Notes: generated from the letters alone by a model not told the origin. 64,000 bases of DNA from Pseudomarimonas salicorniae (GCF_023156535.1 NZ_JALNMH010000007.1:62001-126000); one strand, 5' to 3'. Shown: positions 29,246-41,160, counted from the stretch's first letter. Numbers and translations: made by a program.

Positions 29246-30556
29246 ATGCGTCTGACCCTGATCGCCTGCCTGCTCGCCCTCGCTCCGGCGCCCGTCCTTG
29301 CCGAGTGGCAGCTGGTCCACGCCGGCAACGTACTCGACCGCCCCGGACAGCCAGCGCGCGGCGCCACCACCCTGGTGATCGCGAATGGGAAGGTCCACTC
29401 GCTGCACGAAGGCCATCGTGCAGCCGGTGAGCTGGAAGGCGTGCCGGCCGATGCCCGGGTGATCGACCTGCGCGACCAATTCGTGCTGCCCGGCCTGATC
29501 GACAGTCACGTGCATCTGGATTCGGACCGCGCCGGCGTCGACGCGCAGCTCGACGAGGTCAGCCTGTCGCCCGCGGCCAAGGCCTTCGACGCCGCGGTCA
29601 ATGCGCGCAAGACGCTGATGGCGGGCTTCACCACCGTGCGCAATCTCGGCGATCGCGACGGGGTGACCCTCGCCCTGCGCGACGCGGTGCGCGAGGGCAA
29701 GGTGGCGGGGCCGCGCATCCTCGATGCCGGCACCTCGATCTCGGCCACCGCCGGTCATATGGACGGCACCCTGGGCTACCGCGAGGAGCTCCACGCCGCA
29801 ATCGATCGCCACGCGAATACCTGCGATGGCCCAGACGACTGTCGACGTGCGGTGCGCCGCCAGGTAGGCCGCGGGGTCGACGTGATCAAGTTCGCCAGCA
29901 CCGGCGGCGTCAACAGCCGGATCGGCGCCGGCATCGGCCAGCAGATCTTCGAGGACGAGGCCCGCGCCATCGTCGAGACGGCTCACCTCTACGGCAAGAA
30001 GGTGGCGGTGCACGCGCATGGCGGCGACGGCATCCTTCTCGCGCTGAAGGTCGGCGCCGATTCCATCGAGCACGGCACCCTGCTCGACGAGGCGGGCCTG
30101 CGCGCCTTCCTCGACAGCGGGGCCTACTACGTGCCCACGCTGTCGACGGTGAACGGCTACAAGGAGCGCCTGGCGAAAAACCCCGAGGCCTACACCGGCG
30201 AGGTCCTGGCCAAGATCGAATGGCGCATCGCCATCACCGGCAAGGCGCTGCGCCTGGCCCACTCGCGCGGGGTGAGGATCGCCTTCGGCACCGATGCCGG
30301 AGTCAGCAAGCACGGCCGCAACGCCGACGAGTTCCTGCTCATGGTCGAACACGGCATGAGTCCGGCCGATGCGCTGGTCGCCGCCACCGTGAACGCCGCC
30401 GACCTGCTTGGCCTCGGCGCCGAGATCGGCACCCTGGAAACCGGCAAGACCGCCGACCTGATCGCGGTCGACGGCAATCCGCTGGAGGACATCGCCACGC
30501 TGCAGGACGTCCGCTGGGTCATCCAGGGCGGCAAGGTGGTGAAGTCACCGCAGTGA
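29246..30556 (+). CDS. Exported metal-dependent amidohydrolase (imidazolonepropionase-like)
   Basis: A 436-residue amidohydrolase-superfamily enzyme with a signal peptide (MRLTLIACLLALAPAPVLAE), so it acts in the periplasm or outside. Metal-site motifs appear in order: H-x-H in GLIDSHVHLD, a lysine in VIKFASTGGV that may be the carbamylated bridge, His in VAVHAHGGDGI and DSIEHGTLLD, and Asp in IAFGTDAGVSKHG. Relatives include Xaa-Pro/Xaa-Arg dipeptidases and carboxypeptidases of the Sgx9260 type; imidazolonepropionase itself is cytosolic, so a peptidase or acyl-amino-acid hydrolase role is more likely. Its TGA overlaps the GTG of the halogenase gene by 4 bases (GTGA), indicating coupling. Confidence 0.88.
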   Translation: MRLTLIACLLALAPAPVLAEWQLVHAGNVLDRPGQPARGATTLVIANGKVHSLHEGHRAAGELEGVPADARVIDLRDQFVLPGLIDSHVHLDSDRAGVDAQLDEVSLSPAAKAFDAAVNARKTLMAGFTTVRNLGDRDGVTLALRDAVREGKVAGPRILDAGTSISATAGHMDGTLGYREELHAAIDRHANTCDGPDDCRRAVRRQVGRGVDVIKFASTGGVNSRIGAGIGQQIFEDEARAIVETAHLYGKKVAVHAHGGDGILLALKVGADSIEHGTLLDEAGLRAFLDSGAYYVPTLSTVNGYKERLAKNPEAYTGEVLAKIEWRIAITGKALRLAHSRGVRIAFGTDAGVSKHGRNADEFLLMVEHGMSPADALVAATVNAADLLGLGAEIGTLETGKTADLIAVDGNPLEDIATLQDVRWVIQGGKVVKSPQ

Positions 30557-32053
30557 GCGAAGCGGCTCCCATCGATGTATGCGTGGTCGGTGGCGGCACC
30601 GCCGGCTGGATGGCGGCCAGCATGATGGCGAAGTTCTGGGCGGACCAGCCGGTCCGGCTCAGCGTGGTCGAATCGCCCGACATCGGCATCGTCGGCGTCG
30701 GCGAGGGCTCCACGCCCTCGCTGAAGGGCTTTTTCGACTACCTCGACATCGACGAGGCCGAATGGATGCCGGCCTGCCAGGCCACCTACAAGCTCGGCAT
30801 CCGCTTTGTCGGCTGGTCGCGGCGACCGGGCTTCGGCAGCTACTTCCATCCGTTTCCCTCGGACCTCGACGACCGCTCGGCGCCGGCCTTCTATTACCAC
30901 GCCTTCGCCCGGCGAAACGGGGTCGACCTGCCGGCCCATCCGGACCGATTCTTCCTCAACACCCTGCTTGCCGACCAGCGCCGCGGTCCGCATGCCGATC
31001 ATAACTTCCCGTTCCGCCTTGCGTACGGCTATCACTTCGATGCCCAGCTGATCGGCCGCTTCCTGCGCGGCTGGGCCACCCGGCGCGGCGTCGAACATAT
31101 CGAGGCGACGGTGGCCGAGGTCGAGCGTGGCGAGGACGGCGATATCCAGGCCCTGCGCTGCAGCGACGGCCGGCGCATCGAGGCCGACTTCTTCGTCGAC
31201 TCGACTGGCTTCCGCTCGCTCTTGCTGCAGCGGGCGCTGGGCGTGCGTTTCCTGTCCTTCGCCGACAACCTGTTCAATGACCGAGCGGTGGTCGCGCAGA
31301 CGCCGCTCGACGACCCGACGGCGCCGCCCTGCGAGACCCGGGCGACGGCGCTCTCCGCCGGCTGGTGCTGGCGGATACCGCTGACCGCGCGATCCGGCAA
31401 CGGTTATGTCTACAGCTCGCGGTTCATCGAGCCAGAGGCCGCCGAGCGCGAGTTCCGTGATCACCTCGGGCTCGATGCGGATGCCGGCGTCCGCCATCTG
31501 GAGATGAAGGTCGGCCGGGTCGAGTCGGCCTGGTCGAACAACTGCCTGGCCGTCGGGCTCTCCCAGGGCTTCGTCGAACCGCTCGAGGCAACCGCCCTGC
31601 ACGTCGTGCAGGAGACCGTGCAGCGCTTTCTCGAAGCCTTCGAGGAAGGCGGCCGCACGGCGCGCCTGCGCGAGCGCTTCAACCACCAGATCAACCGCCG
31701 CGTGGAGGGCATCCGCGACTACATCGTCTGCCACTACCGGGCCAGCCAGCGTGATGACAGCGAATACTGGCGGGCCTGCGCCGGCATCGAGGCGCTGTCG
31801 CCCTCTCTGCGCGAGCTGCTCGGCGTCTGGTTCGCCGGCGGCGACCTGGCCGAGGAGATCAAGCGGCAGCAGATCGGCGCCTACTACGCGCCGCTCTCCT
31901 GGCACTGCCTGCTCGGCGGCTATGGCGTCTACCCCGACCCCGCCCGGCTGCGCTCGCCCGAGGCGCGCATGCAGCGTTTCGACCTGGCCAGGATCGACGA
32001 CTTCCTGGCCCGCTGCGCGCTGAACTTCCGCGCCCACGCCGAGCAGTTGGCGC

Positions 32054-32061
<8 letters not shown>
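30553..32061 (+). CDS. Flavin-dependent tryptophan halogenase family protein
   Basis: A 502-residue protein from the GTG at 30553 (VSEAAPIDVCVVGGGTAGW). It has the halogenase form of the FAD-binding motif, G-G-G-T-A-G-W (residues 13-19), and W271-C-W-R-I-P276, the W-x-W-x-I-P motif that separates halogenases from monooxygenases. Lys80 in CQATYKLGIRF aligns with the catalytic Lys79 of PrnA/RebH. Glu345 in EPLEATALHV aligns with the catalytic Glu346, but the next residue is Ala where PrnA has Ser347 (alignment from memory). FADH2 would have to come from a separate flavin reductase, none of which is nearby. The start overlaps the amidohydrolase, and the end overlaps recQ by 8 bases. Confidence 0.9.
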
Positions 32062-33898
<1,837 letters not shown>

Positions 33899-33932
33899 GC
33901 ACCTCCCGCGCAGCACGTGCCCGGCGGTCGCC

Positions 33933-35132
33933 GTGCCGATAAGGGAAGTCGACTGCGTCATCATCGGCGGCGGCGCGGCCGGGCTGATGTGTGCGGCGGC
34001 GGCGGGTCAACGCGGTCGCTCGGTCGTCGTGCTCGACCACGCCAACAAGGTCGGCAAGAAGATCCTGATGAGCGGCGGTGGCCGCTGCAACTTCACCAAT
34101 CTGTTCGCCACACCGGCGAACTACCTGTCCGGCAACCCGCATTTCTGCAAGTCGGCGCTCAGCCGCTATACCCAGCACGACTTCATCGCCCTGGTCGAGA
34201 AGCACGGCGTGCCCTATCACGAGAAGACCCTGGGCCAGCTGTTCTGCGACCGCAAGTCGCGCGACATCCTCGACCTGCTGCTGGCCGAGTGTGCTGACGT
34301 CGGCGCCGAGGTCTGGACCGACTGCGCCGTACAGCGCATCCGCCGCCACGATGCCGGCTTCGATCTGCACACCGCGCTGGGCGACTACCGCTGCCCGTCG
34401 CTGGTCATCGCTACCGGCGGACTGTCCATCCCGCGCATGGGTGCGACCGGCTTTGGCTACCAGGTCGCGAAGCAGTTCGGGCTGAAGCTCACGCCGCGCG
34501 AGGCCGCCCTCGTGCCCTTCACCCTCAAGGGCCGGCTTCTCTCTCTGGCCCAGGGTCTGGCCGGCGTCGCCCTTCCGGTGATCGCCGAGTGCCGCGGACA
34601 GCGCTTTCCAGAGGCGCTGCTGTTCACCCACAAGGGCCTGAGCGGGCCGGCCATCCTGCAGGTATCCAACTACTGGCATCCGGGCGACCCTGTGCAGATC
34701 GATTTCCTGCCCGGACAGGATCTCGCGGCCCTGATCTCCGAGTGGCGCGCCGATGGTTCGCGGGCCGAACTGTCGACGCGACTGTCGCGACTCATGCCGA
34801 AGGGCTTCGTGCAGGCCTGGCTGTCCCACCACGGCCTGGAGTCGGCGCTGGCCGGCAAGCACCTTGCCGACCTCAGCCAGGCGGATGTGTCACGACTCTG
34901 CGATGCCTTCCAGCGCTGGACCTGCGTCCCTGATGGAACAGAAGGCTATGCGACCGCCGAGGTCACCCGCGGCGGCGTCGACACCGCCGAGGTGTCCTCG
35001 AAAACCTTCGAGGCGCGCAGCGTCCCCGGCCTGTATTTCATCGGCGAGGTGCTCGACGTCACCGGCTGGCTGGGCGGATACAACTTCCAGTGGGCATGGG
35101 CCAGCGGCTGGTGCGCCGGGCAGTACGTGTAG
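33933..35132 (+). CDS. YhiN/HI0933-family FAD-dependent oxidoreductase
   Basis: A 399-residue flavoprotein. The dinucleotide-binding motif GGGAAGLMCAAAAG is near the N-terminus, and the family signature KKILMSGGGRCNFTN follows. A conserved GxSxPxxGATGxGY-like stretch (GGLSIPRMGATGFGYQ) and a C-terminal FAD-contact segment (GLYFIGEVLDVTGWLGGYNF) complete the fold. The family is widespread but its reaction is not established. The start is a GTG at 33933; no strong Shine-Dalgarno is seen. The stop codon TAG is part of a short hairpin repeat (GTAGGGCGGG) that also supplies the stop of trpE elsewhere in this window. It is 34 bases after recQ on the same strand. Confidence 0.9.
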   Translation: MPIREVDCVIIGGGAAGLMCAAAAGQRGRSVVVLDHANKVGKKILMSGGGRCNFTNLFATPANYLSGNPHFCKSALSRYTQHDFIALVEKHGVPYHEKTLGQLFCDRKSRDILDLLLAECADVGAEVWTDCAVQRIRRHDAGFDLHTALGDYRCPSLVIATGGLSIPRMGATGFGYQVAKQFGLKLTPREAALVPFTLKGRLLSLAQGLAGVALPVIAECRGQRFPEALLFTHKGLSGPAILQVSNYWHPGDPVQIDFLPGQDLAALISEWRADGSRAELSTRLSRLMPKGFVQAWLSHHGLESALAGKHLADLSQADVSRLCDAFQRWTCVPDGTEGYATAEVTRGGVDTAEVSSKTFEARSVPGLYFIGEVLDVTGWLGGYNFQWAWASGWCAGQYV

Positions 35133-35151
35133 GGCGGGTCCTGGACCCGAC
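35129..35151 (+). repeat. Short hairpin repeat D that supplies the YhiN-family stop codon
   Basis: GTAGGGCGGGTCCTGGACCCGAC contains a 6-bp stem CGGGTC/GACCCG around CTG. The TAG at 35130-35132 is the stop of the flavoprotein gene. The same arrangement (GTAGGGCGGG followed by the pairing arm) is found at the 3' end of trpE on the opposite strand (53757-53780). Confidence 0.55.
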
Positions 35152-35204
35152 ACCCGGAATCACGTTTCGCGTTGCTCGATCGCCCGAAATGCAGCGCGTG
35201 TAAT

Positions 35205-35301
35205 GCAGGAGCGCACATGGGCGCGACCGCAGCGCCTCGCAGTCGCCTCAGAACGGGAAAGAACAGCTGCGCCGCGGTCGCGGCCATGTCCGCTCCTACA
35301 C
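35205..35301. repeat. Solo module B-type palindrome
   Basis: The arms GCAGGAGCGCACATGGGCGC (left) and GCGGCCATGTCCGCTCCTAC (right) are inverted around a G+C-rich centre. The same variant (CATGG/CCATG in place of CCTTGG/CCAAGG) occurs in repeat unit 7 at 61357-61453. It lies between the convergent ends of the flavoprotein and GGDEF/EAL genes. No clear E terminal repeats flank it. Confidence 0.7.
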
Positions 35302-35337
35302 GAGGCAGTTCTCGGCCAGCACCCGCACCGCACCCGG

Positions 35338-38300
35338 TCACCCGGTCTGGTCGGCCTCGCTCGACGCGACGGCGGGGGTGTCCGCGTCCGCTGACACCGC
35401 AGCGGACAGGCACCGGGCGGCCTCCTCGGCGGGGAGCGGGCGACCGATCAGGAAGCCCTGCAGTTCGTCGCAGTGCGCGCGCTCGAGGAACTCTCGCTGG
35501 GTCGGGGTTTCGACGCCTTCGGCGACCAGCCGCATCCGCAGTCGGCGGCCGAGGTCGATGATCGCGCTGATCAGCTGGGTGCTGTGGGTGTCGCGTCCGA
35601 GGTGGGCAACGAAGCTGCGGTCGATCTTCAGCGCGTCGATGGGGAAGCGGGCGAGGTAGCCGAGGCTGGAATAGCCGGTCCCGAAGTCGTCGAGGGCGAT
35701 ATGCACGCCCAGCGCCTTGAGGGCCTTGAGCTTCTCGACCATTGCCTCGGGATCCTCGACCAGGAGCGACTCGGTCAGCTCCAGCTCCAGGGCGTCGGCC
35801 GGCAGGCCGCTACGGGCCAGCACGCCGGCGACCTCATCGACGAAGTTGCCGACGCGGAACTGCCGCGCGGAGACGTTCACCGCGATCGAGATATCGTGCC
35901 CCGCCTCGCGCCAGCGCTGGGCCTGCGTGCAGGCCTCCAGCATCACCCACTGGCCGATCGAGACGATGGTGCCGGTGCGCTCGGCAAGACCGATGAAGCG
36001 ATCCGGCGGCACCAGGCTGCCGTCGGCGGCGCGCATCCGCAGCAGGGCCTCGAAGCCGCAGACCGCGCCGCGCCCGCATTGCAGCTTGGGCTGGTAGTGC
36101 AGTTCGAAGTCGCCGGCCTGCAGGGCATTGCGCAGGCTGCTGTCGAGCTGCAGCAGGTCCAGCGCCTCGCGGTTCATCTCGCGGGTGAAGAAGCAGACCT
36201 GGTTGCGACCTCCCTGCTTGGCCCGGTACATGGCGGTATCCGCGGCGCGGATCAGCTCCTCGCCGGTATTGCCGTTGCCCGGATACACGGCGATGCCGAT
36301 GCTGGCGCCAAGGAAGACCTCCCGGTCCTCGATCAGGAACGGCTGCTCCAGCGCGTGCAGCAGCTTGTCGGCGACATGCGAGGCGTCCGCGCCGGCGTGC
36401 AGGTCCTCGGCAATCACCAGGAACTCGTCGCCGCCAAGCCGGGCCAGGGTGTCGTTGCCGCGCACCCGATGGTGCAGCCGGTCGGCGACCTGGCGCAGCA
36501 ACCGGTCGCCAACCGGATGACCGAGACTGTCGTTGATCCGCTTGAAGCCATCGAGGTCGAGGAAGACCACGGCGAGTCGCCGCGCGTTGCGGTCGGCGCC
36601 GTCGATGGCGTGCTCCAGGCGCAACTCGGCCAGCATGCGGTTGGGCAGGCCGGTGAGGGCGTCGTGGTGGGCGAGGTAGTGCAGCTGCTGCTCGTTGCGC
36701 TTGAGTTCGGAGATATCGGTGCCGACGGCGACATAGTGGGTCGGATGGCCGCGCTCATCTCGGACCTGGCCGAGGTCGAGCCATAGCGGAACCAGCTCGC
36801 CGTCGCGGCGCCGGCTCCAGACCTCGCCGCGCCAGTGACCGGTCGACTGCAGCGCCTCCAGTGCCTCGCGCACGAAGACCTCGTCGTGGCGCTCGGCGCG
36901 GAGCATCGCCGGCGTCCGCCCGACCAGGTCGATCGCGCCGTAGCCGGTGATCCGCGAGAAGGCGCTGTTCACCGCCTGGATGCGGCCGTCGAGGTCGCAG
37001 ATCAGGACCCCGTCGTGTGTGGCCTCGAAGACCTTGGCGTGCTGTCGCATGCGCTGCTCGCGACGGCGACGCTCATGGGCCGCGGCCAGCGCGGCGCCGG
37101 CGATGTGCAGGGCACGCTCCTCGCCGGCGCCCCAGGCGCGCTGCGGATCGGCCGAGCCGGCCAAGAGGAAGCCCCAGCAGCGCGCGTCGAAGCTGATCGG
37201 CACGACGATCGCGGAGCGCGAGGACTCGCCGAGCAGGACACCCTCGGCGCGGGACGCGTCGCCCGGCTCGGTCCTGAGCGTTGCGCCCTGCAGAAGTCGC
37301 GCATGCCAGCCGCGCAGGTGGGCGTGCACATCGTAGCTGGTCGTTTCATCGACTCCCAGGCCGAGCCGCGCCTGCCGCTCCCAGCGCAGCAGACGGCGCG
37401 CCTCCTCGCCGATGCCGTCGGCGGCGCCGGCGAACTTCCACAGGCCCAGCGCGTCGCAGCGTAGCGCGCCGCCGAGCATGGCCAGCGTGGCCTCGAAACC
37501 CGCCGAACCCTCGACGGGACGCAACAGGTCAAGAGTGACCTGGGCGGCGCTGTGCAGCAGGGCGAGCGAGGACTCGTCGCCCTCGGCCGACTGCCCGCGG
37601 TCGATCAGGAACAGCTCGCAGTGGGCCGGTGCCTCGAGCAGGACGCGATGCAGCACGGCATGCACCAGCCCACCGTGGCGATGCCGCCAGCAGTATTCCA
37701 CTGGCCCGTCCGCGGGCGAGGCCCGCCAGGCTTCGAGGTCCAGCGCCAGCCGCGCCTCGGCGCCTTCCGGGGCCAGCAAGGAGGCCAGCGGGTGGCCCAG
37801 GGCGTCGCTGCGGGCATAGCCGTAGCGGGCCTCGGCGGCGGCATTCCAGGCGCTGATCCGATCCTCTTCGTCGATGCCGATCAGGGGCAGGCCCGGCAGC
37901 TGCTCGACCAGTTGCCGCCAACGCTGCTCGCTGCGCTGCAGGGCATGCTGCTGCAACCGCTGCCGACCGCTCTCGCGCAGGCTGGCAAGCACCACCGGCC
38001 GGCCGTCGCGGCTGAGGCACCGCAGCCGGGCGTCGAACCAGAGCACGCTGCCGTCGCGCTGCGGCACGGGCCAGTCGAAGCGCGGCTCGCCACCGCCGAG
38101 CGCCTCGTCGAATCGTGCCAGCAGTTCGCGCGCGGGCTGCGCGCCGCTGCCCGCGCTGAGCTTGGCAAGCGGCCGCCGCAGCAGGCGGTCGCGATCCTCA
38201 CCGAAGGCACTGCCAGCGCGCTGGTTGGCATCCAGCATGCGGCCGCGCTCGTCAAACAGGAGCTGGGCGTCGGCCGAGAGCTCGAACAGCTGACGCTCGT

Positions 38301-38541
38301 CGGCCAGCTGCTCCTGGCCGAGCCGGCGGCGACGGCTCCGTTCGCGGGCGCCGAGGACCAGGGCCAGCGCTGCAATCGGCAGCAGGCCGAGCAGCCACCA
38401 GGCGGAGACCGGCCAGTCCGGAAGTGGCCCGACACGGCTCTGCAGCAAGTCGAGCGCCGGCGGCCCCAGCCCGATCCATGCGATGAGCAGCGCGCACGGC
38501 AATGCCCAGATCAGGCGCGCCTTGTTCAGGCCATCCCGCAT
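35338..38541 (-). CDS. Membrane PAS/GAF sensor with GGDEF and EAL domains
   Basis: A 1067-residue c-di-GMP turnover protein. Two transmembrane helices lie near residues 8-28 and 43-62, with little between them, so there is no large periplasmic sensor. Then come at least two PAS domains, a GAF-like domain (about 350-490, with SRSAIVVPISFDARCWGFLL) and another PAS (FEATHDGVLICDLDGRIQAV). An intact GGDEF follows (LARLGGDEFLVIAED, about residue 702), then an intact EAL (FEALLRMRAADGSLVPPDRF near 831; DDFGTGYSSLGYLARFPIDA). Both catalytic motifs are conserved, so net synthesis or hydrolysis cannot be predicted. The ATG at 38541 has a G-rich GGGGAGGGGA upstream; the frame is open further but overlaps visC. 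Confidence 0.9.
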   Translation of the reverse strand: MRDGLNKARLIWALPCALLIAWIGLGPPALDLLQSRVGPLPDWPVSAWWLLGLLPIAALALVLGARERSRRRRLGQEQLADERQLFELSADAQLLFDERGRMLDANQRAGSAFGEDRDRLLRRPLAKLSAGSGAQPARELLARFDEALGGGEPRFDWPVPQRDGSVLWFDARLRCLSRDGRPVVLASLRESGRQRLQQHALQRSEQRWRQLVEQLPGLPLIGIDEEDRISAWNAAAEARYGYARSDALGHPLASLLAPEGAEARLALDLEAWRASPADGPVEYCWRHRHGGLVHAVLHRVLLEAPAHCELFLIDRGQSAEGDESSLALLHSAAQVTLDLLRPVEGSAGFEATLAMLGGALRCDALGLWKFAGAADGIGEEARRLLRWERQARLGLGVDETTSYDVHAHLRGWHARLLQGATLRTEPGDASRAEGVLLGESSRSAIVVPISFDARCWGFLLAGSADPQRAWGAGEERALHIAGAALAAAHERRRREQRMRQHAKVFEATHDGVLICDLDGRIQAVNSAFSRITGYGAIDLVGRTPAMLRAERHDEVFVREALEALQSTGHWRGEVWSRRRDGELVPLWLDLGQVRDERGHPTHYVAVGTDISELKRNEQQLHYLAHHDALTGLPNRMLAELRLEHAIDGADRNARRLAVVFLDLDGFKRINDSLGHPVGDRLLRQVADRLHHRVRGNDTLARLGGDEFLVIAEDLHAGADASHVADKLLHALEQPFLIEDREVFLGASIGIAVYPGNGNTGEELIRAADTAMYRAKQGGRNQVCFFTREMNREALDLLQLDSSLRNALQAGDFELHYQPKLQCGRGAVCGFEALLRMRAADGSLVPPDRFIGLAERTGTIVSIGQWVMLEACTQAQRWREAGHDISIAVNVSARQFRVGNFVDEVAGVLARSGLPADALELELTESLLVEDPEAMVEKLKALKALGVHIALDDFGTGYSSLGYLARFPIDALKIDRSFVAHLGRDTHSTQLISAIIDLGRRLRMRLVAEGVETPTQREFLERAHCDELQGFLIGRPLPAEEAARCLSAAVSADADTPAVASSEADQTG

Positions 38542-38624
38542 CGATCCGTCCCCTCCCCCCTGCGACGCAAAGCCTACTCCATGCGGCTCGACGCTGCGCC
38601 GGCAGCGGGCTGCGCAGACATCGC

Positions 38625-39803
38625 TCAGGCCCCCGCGGCGCGGCGCCAGAGCAGGGACTTGAGCGGTCCGAACCGGTCGGCAAGACCCAGTAGCGGGCCG
38701 CGGAACAGGGTCGGCAACAGCGCCGAGTTCGAGAAACCGCGATGGATGGCCTCGAAGGCATAGGCGGCCAGCGCGTTGTCGCTGCGCAGGCCGCGCGCGA
38801 GCCGGGCCAGGCGCTGTGGGCGGGACGGATCGTCGGGATAGCGGCGGACGTGGGCTCGCAGCGCCAGCACGTCGCGCAGGCCGAGGTTCACCCCCTGCCC
38901 GGCCAGCGGGTGGACCACATGGGCGGCGTCGCCGATCAGCAGCCCGCGGCCGGATGCATAGGTCCTGGCCAGCTGCCGCCGCAGCGGGAACGAGCGGCGA
39001 TCGGACACCCCGCGAACCCGCCCCAGGCGGGCATCGAAGGCCCGCTCCAGCTCGGCCACGAACTGCGCGACGGGGGCGTCCTGCAGGCGCTCGGCCTCGG
39101 CCTGCGGCAGGCTCCATACGATCGAGCAGCGACCGTCAGGGACCGGCAGGAAGGCCAGCGGGCCACCGGGCAGGAAGCGCTGGTAGCAGCGCCCACCGTG
39201 CGCCTGTTCGCATTCGACATAGGCCACCAGGCCGCTTTGTCCGTAGTCGTGGCGCTCGACCTCGATACCGAGCAGCGCGCGGGAGGGCGAGGCCGCGCCA
39301 TCGGCGCCGATCAGCCAGCGCGTGCGCAGGCTGCGGCCGTCGCTGCAGCGGATCCGCAGCGGGGCAGCCGGCTCTTCGCCGGGCTCGACGGACTCGATGC
39401 CGGCACCGGCATGAACCGTGACCATCCCCGCCGCCTGCAGGGCCTGCCAGAGGCGGTCGACCAGAAGCGCGTTCTCGACGATGGCGCCGAGCTGGGTGCG
39501 GCCTTGCTGGGTGGCCTCGAACACCAGCCGCTGGTCGCTGCCGGCGTCCCAGACCTCCATCGACGTGTAGGCCTGTGCATGGGGCCTGGCCGCCTCCCAG
39601 ACGCCGAGTTCGCCGAGCAGGCCGATGCTGTCTTCGGCCAGGGCCAGCACGCGCAGGTCCGAAGCCGGACCTTGCCAGGGCGGCGGGGGCGAGGGCTCGA
39701 CCAGGGCGACCCGGAGACCCTCGCCCGCCAGGGTCAGCGCAGCGCTTGCGCCGACGATGCCGGCCCCGACCACCACCGCGTCATGCACCTGCCGCGCGCT
39801 CAT
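38625..39803 (-). CDS. UbiH/UbiF/VisC-family FAD-dependent ubiquinone hydroxylase
   Basis: A 392-residue flavin monooxygenase. The FAD-binding motif is VVGAGIVGASAALTLAGEG at residues 10-28. The D-G motif is LIGADGAASPSRALLGI, and the GD motif is GLLIGDAAHVVHPLAGQGVNLGLRD. These proteins hydroxylate the ring of ubiquinone precursors. The AHVVHPLAGQGVNLG form is that of the VisC/UbiI/UbiF subgroup, so C5 or C6 hydroxylation is likely, but the exact position is uncertain. Its ATG overlaps the ubiH stop by 4 bases, and GGAGGG lies just before it. pepP, often found upstream of this pair in gammaproteobacteria, is absent here. Confidence 0.88.
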   Translation of the reverse strand: MSARQVHDAVVVGAGIVGASAALTLAGEGLRVALVEPSPPPPWQGPASDLRVLALAEDSIGLLGELGVWEAARPHAQAYTSMEVWDAGSDQRLVFEATQQGRTQLGAIVENALLVDRLWQALQAAGMVTVHAGAGIESVEPGEEPAAPLRIRCSDGRSLRTRWLIGADGAASPSRALLGIEVERHDYGQSGLVAYVECEQAHGGRCYQRFLPGGPLAFLPVPDGRCSIVWSLPQAEAERLQDAPVAQFVAELERAFDARLGRVRGVSDRRSFPLRRQLARTYASGRGLLIGDAAHVVHPLAGQGVNLGLRDVLALRAHVRRYPDDPSRPQRLARLARGLRSDNALAAYAFEAIHRGFSNSALLPTLFRGPLLGLADRFGPLKSLLWRRAAGA

Positions 39804-40996
39804 GCCGGCGCCCTCCATTCTGCCGGCATCCCGTGCAGGCCCATGGCGGCCTCGACCAGGGGCGTGCGCGCCATCCGGCTGGCGCCGAGGGCGATCAGGC
39901 CGAGCGAGCGCAGCAGATGAGCGGCGGCACCATCGGAGGCGGTCAGCCGGGCCAGCCCATCGGCGAAACGCCAGGTGTTGTCGCGATCCGGCTGGCGTGC
40001 GGCCGAATAGGCCTCGAGCGCCCGCGCGGCGCCAGGGTCGTCCGCCTCGCGCAGCGTGCTGGCCAGGGTCAGGGCGTCGCGCAAGCCGAGGTTGAAGCCC
40101 TGCGCGCCGATCGGATGCAGGGTCTGCGCCGCATTGCCGACCAGCACCGCGCGCTCGTCGACCAGGCGCCGTGCAATACGGCTTCGCAGGGGGTAGAACG
40201 TTCGCCTCCCGGGCCGGTCGAGGCGTCCGGCACGCCAGCCGAAGCGCTGCTGCAGGTAGCCGGCGTAGGCGGCATCGTCCATCGCGGCGACCCGAGCGGC
40301 ATCGTCCTCGCCGATGCCGCATACGGCTCCCCAGCGGCCGTCATTGCGCGGCAGCAGGGCCACCGGCCCCTTGCTGCTGAAGCGCTCCCAGGCCATGCCC
40401 GGCGTGGCCCGCAACGGGGCGACGCTGCAGACGGCGAGCTGCTGGCCGTAGTCATGCTCATCGCAGGCGATGCCGAAGCGCTCGCGCAGCGGGCTGTCGC
40501 TGCCGTCCGCCGCGACCAGCAGCCGGCAACGCAGGGTGTCGCCATCGGAAAGCCTCAGGCGCCAGCCGCCCTCGACGGGTTCGGCCGAGGCGGCACGGAC
40601 CTCGCTGCGGAACTCCAGCCCGCCCTCTTCGATCACGGCGGACTGCAGGGCGAAGCCGAGATCGCGGGCCATGACCACGCCGCCCAGCGCCTCGACGCCG
40701 TGCTCGGACGCGCGCAGGTCGACGGCGCCCAGATCTCCAAGCCGGCTGATGTGGATGCGGGTGATCGGCTCGGGCCGGCGCGGCAGCCGGTCGAGCACGC
40801 CCAGTCGTTCCAGCGCGTCGAGGCTGGCCCGGGCCAGGGCCAGGTTGCGTTCGTCGAAGTTCGGCGGCGGCGCGGCGGTCGTGCGCCCCGCGGCCTCGAG
40901 CAGGCAGGTTTTCCAGGGGCTCCGGGCCAAGGCCAGGGCCAGGCTGCAGCCGACCAGTCCCCCGCCCACCACCGCCACATCCGTTGTCGCTTCCAC
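39800..40996 (-). CDS. ubiH: UbiH-type ubiquinone hydroxylase (2-octaprenyl-6-methoxyphenol hydroxylase)
   Basis: A 398-residue flavin monooxygenase from the GTG at 40996 (VEATTDVAVVGGG), chosen because CAGGAG lies 4-8 bases upstream and the FAD motif GGGLVGCSLALALA then starts near residue 10. The second FAD region reads LVAADGSDSPLRERFGI, and the GD-like motif is VGNAAQTLHPIGAQGFNLGLRD, which is characteristic of UbiH (N-A-A-Q-T-L-H-P-I). The enzyme acts at the inner membrane in the aerobic ubiquinone pathway. It is translationally coupled to the second hydroxylase downstream and divergent from the HDAC-like gene. Confidence 0.88.
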   Translation of the reverse strand: MEATTDVAVVGGGLVGCSLALALARSPWKTCLLEAAGRTTAAPPPNFDERNLALARASLDALERLGVLDRLPRRPEPITRIHISRLGDLGAVDLRASEHGVEALGGVVMARDLGFALQSAVIEEGGLEFRSEVRAASAEPVEGGWRLRLSDGDTLRCRLLVAADGSDSPLRERFGIACDEHDYGQQLAVCSVAPLRATPGMAWERFSSKGPVALLPRNDGRWGAVCGIGEDDAARVAAMDDAAYAGYLQQRFGWRAGRLDRPGRRTFYPLRSRIARRLVDERAVLVGNAAQTLHPIGAQGFNLGLRDALTLASTLREADDPGAARALEAYSAARQPDRDNTWRFADGLARLTASDGAAAHLLRSLGLIALGASRMARTPLVEAAMGLHGMPAEWRAPA

Positions 40997-41160
40997 GCCG
41001 TCTCCTGACTGCTGTCCTGGCACCGCCCCAACGGGCTTCGACCGATGGCTTCCGGTCCGGCGCCCCGCGGACGTGGGCAAGCCCCGTCTCCACGGTCTCC
41101 CGCCCCGGCCTCGGCTATGCTACGAAGCTAGCCCATTCCCCGCCACGCCAGGATGAACGT

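Noticed and set aside
35133-35337. A possible small gene between the flavoprotein and the GGDEF/EAL gene.
   Set aside because: The space is occupied by hairpin D and a solo module B palindrome; the only frames there are translations of the repeat.
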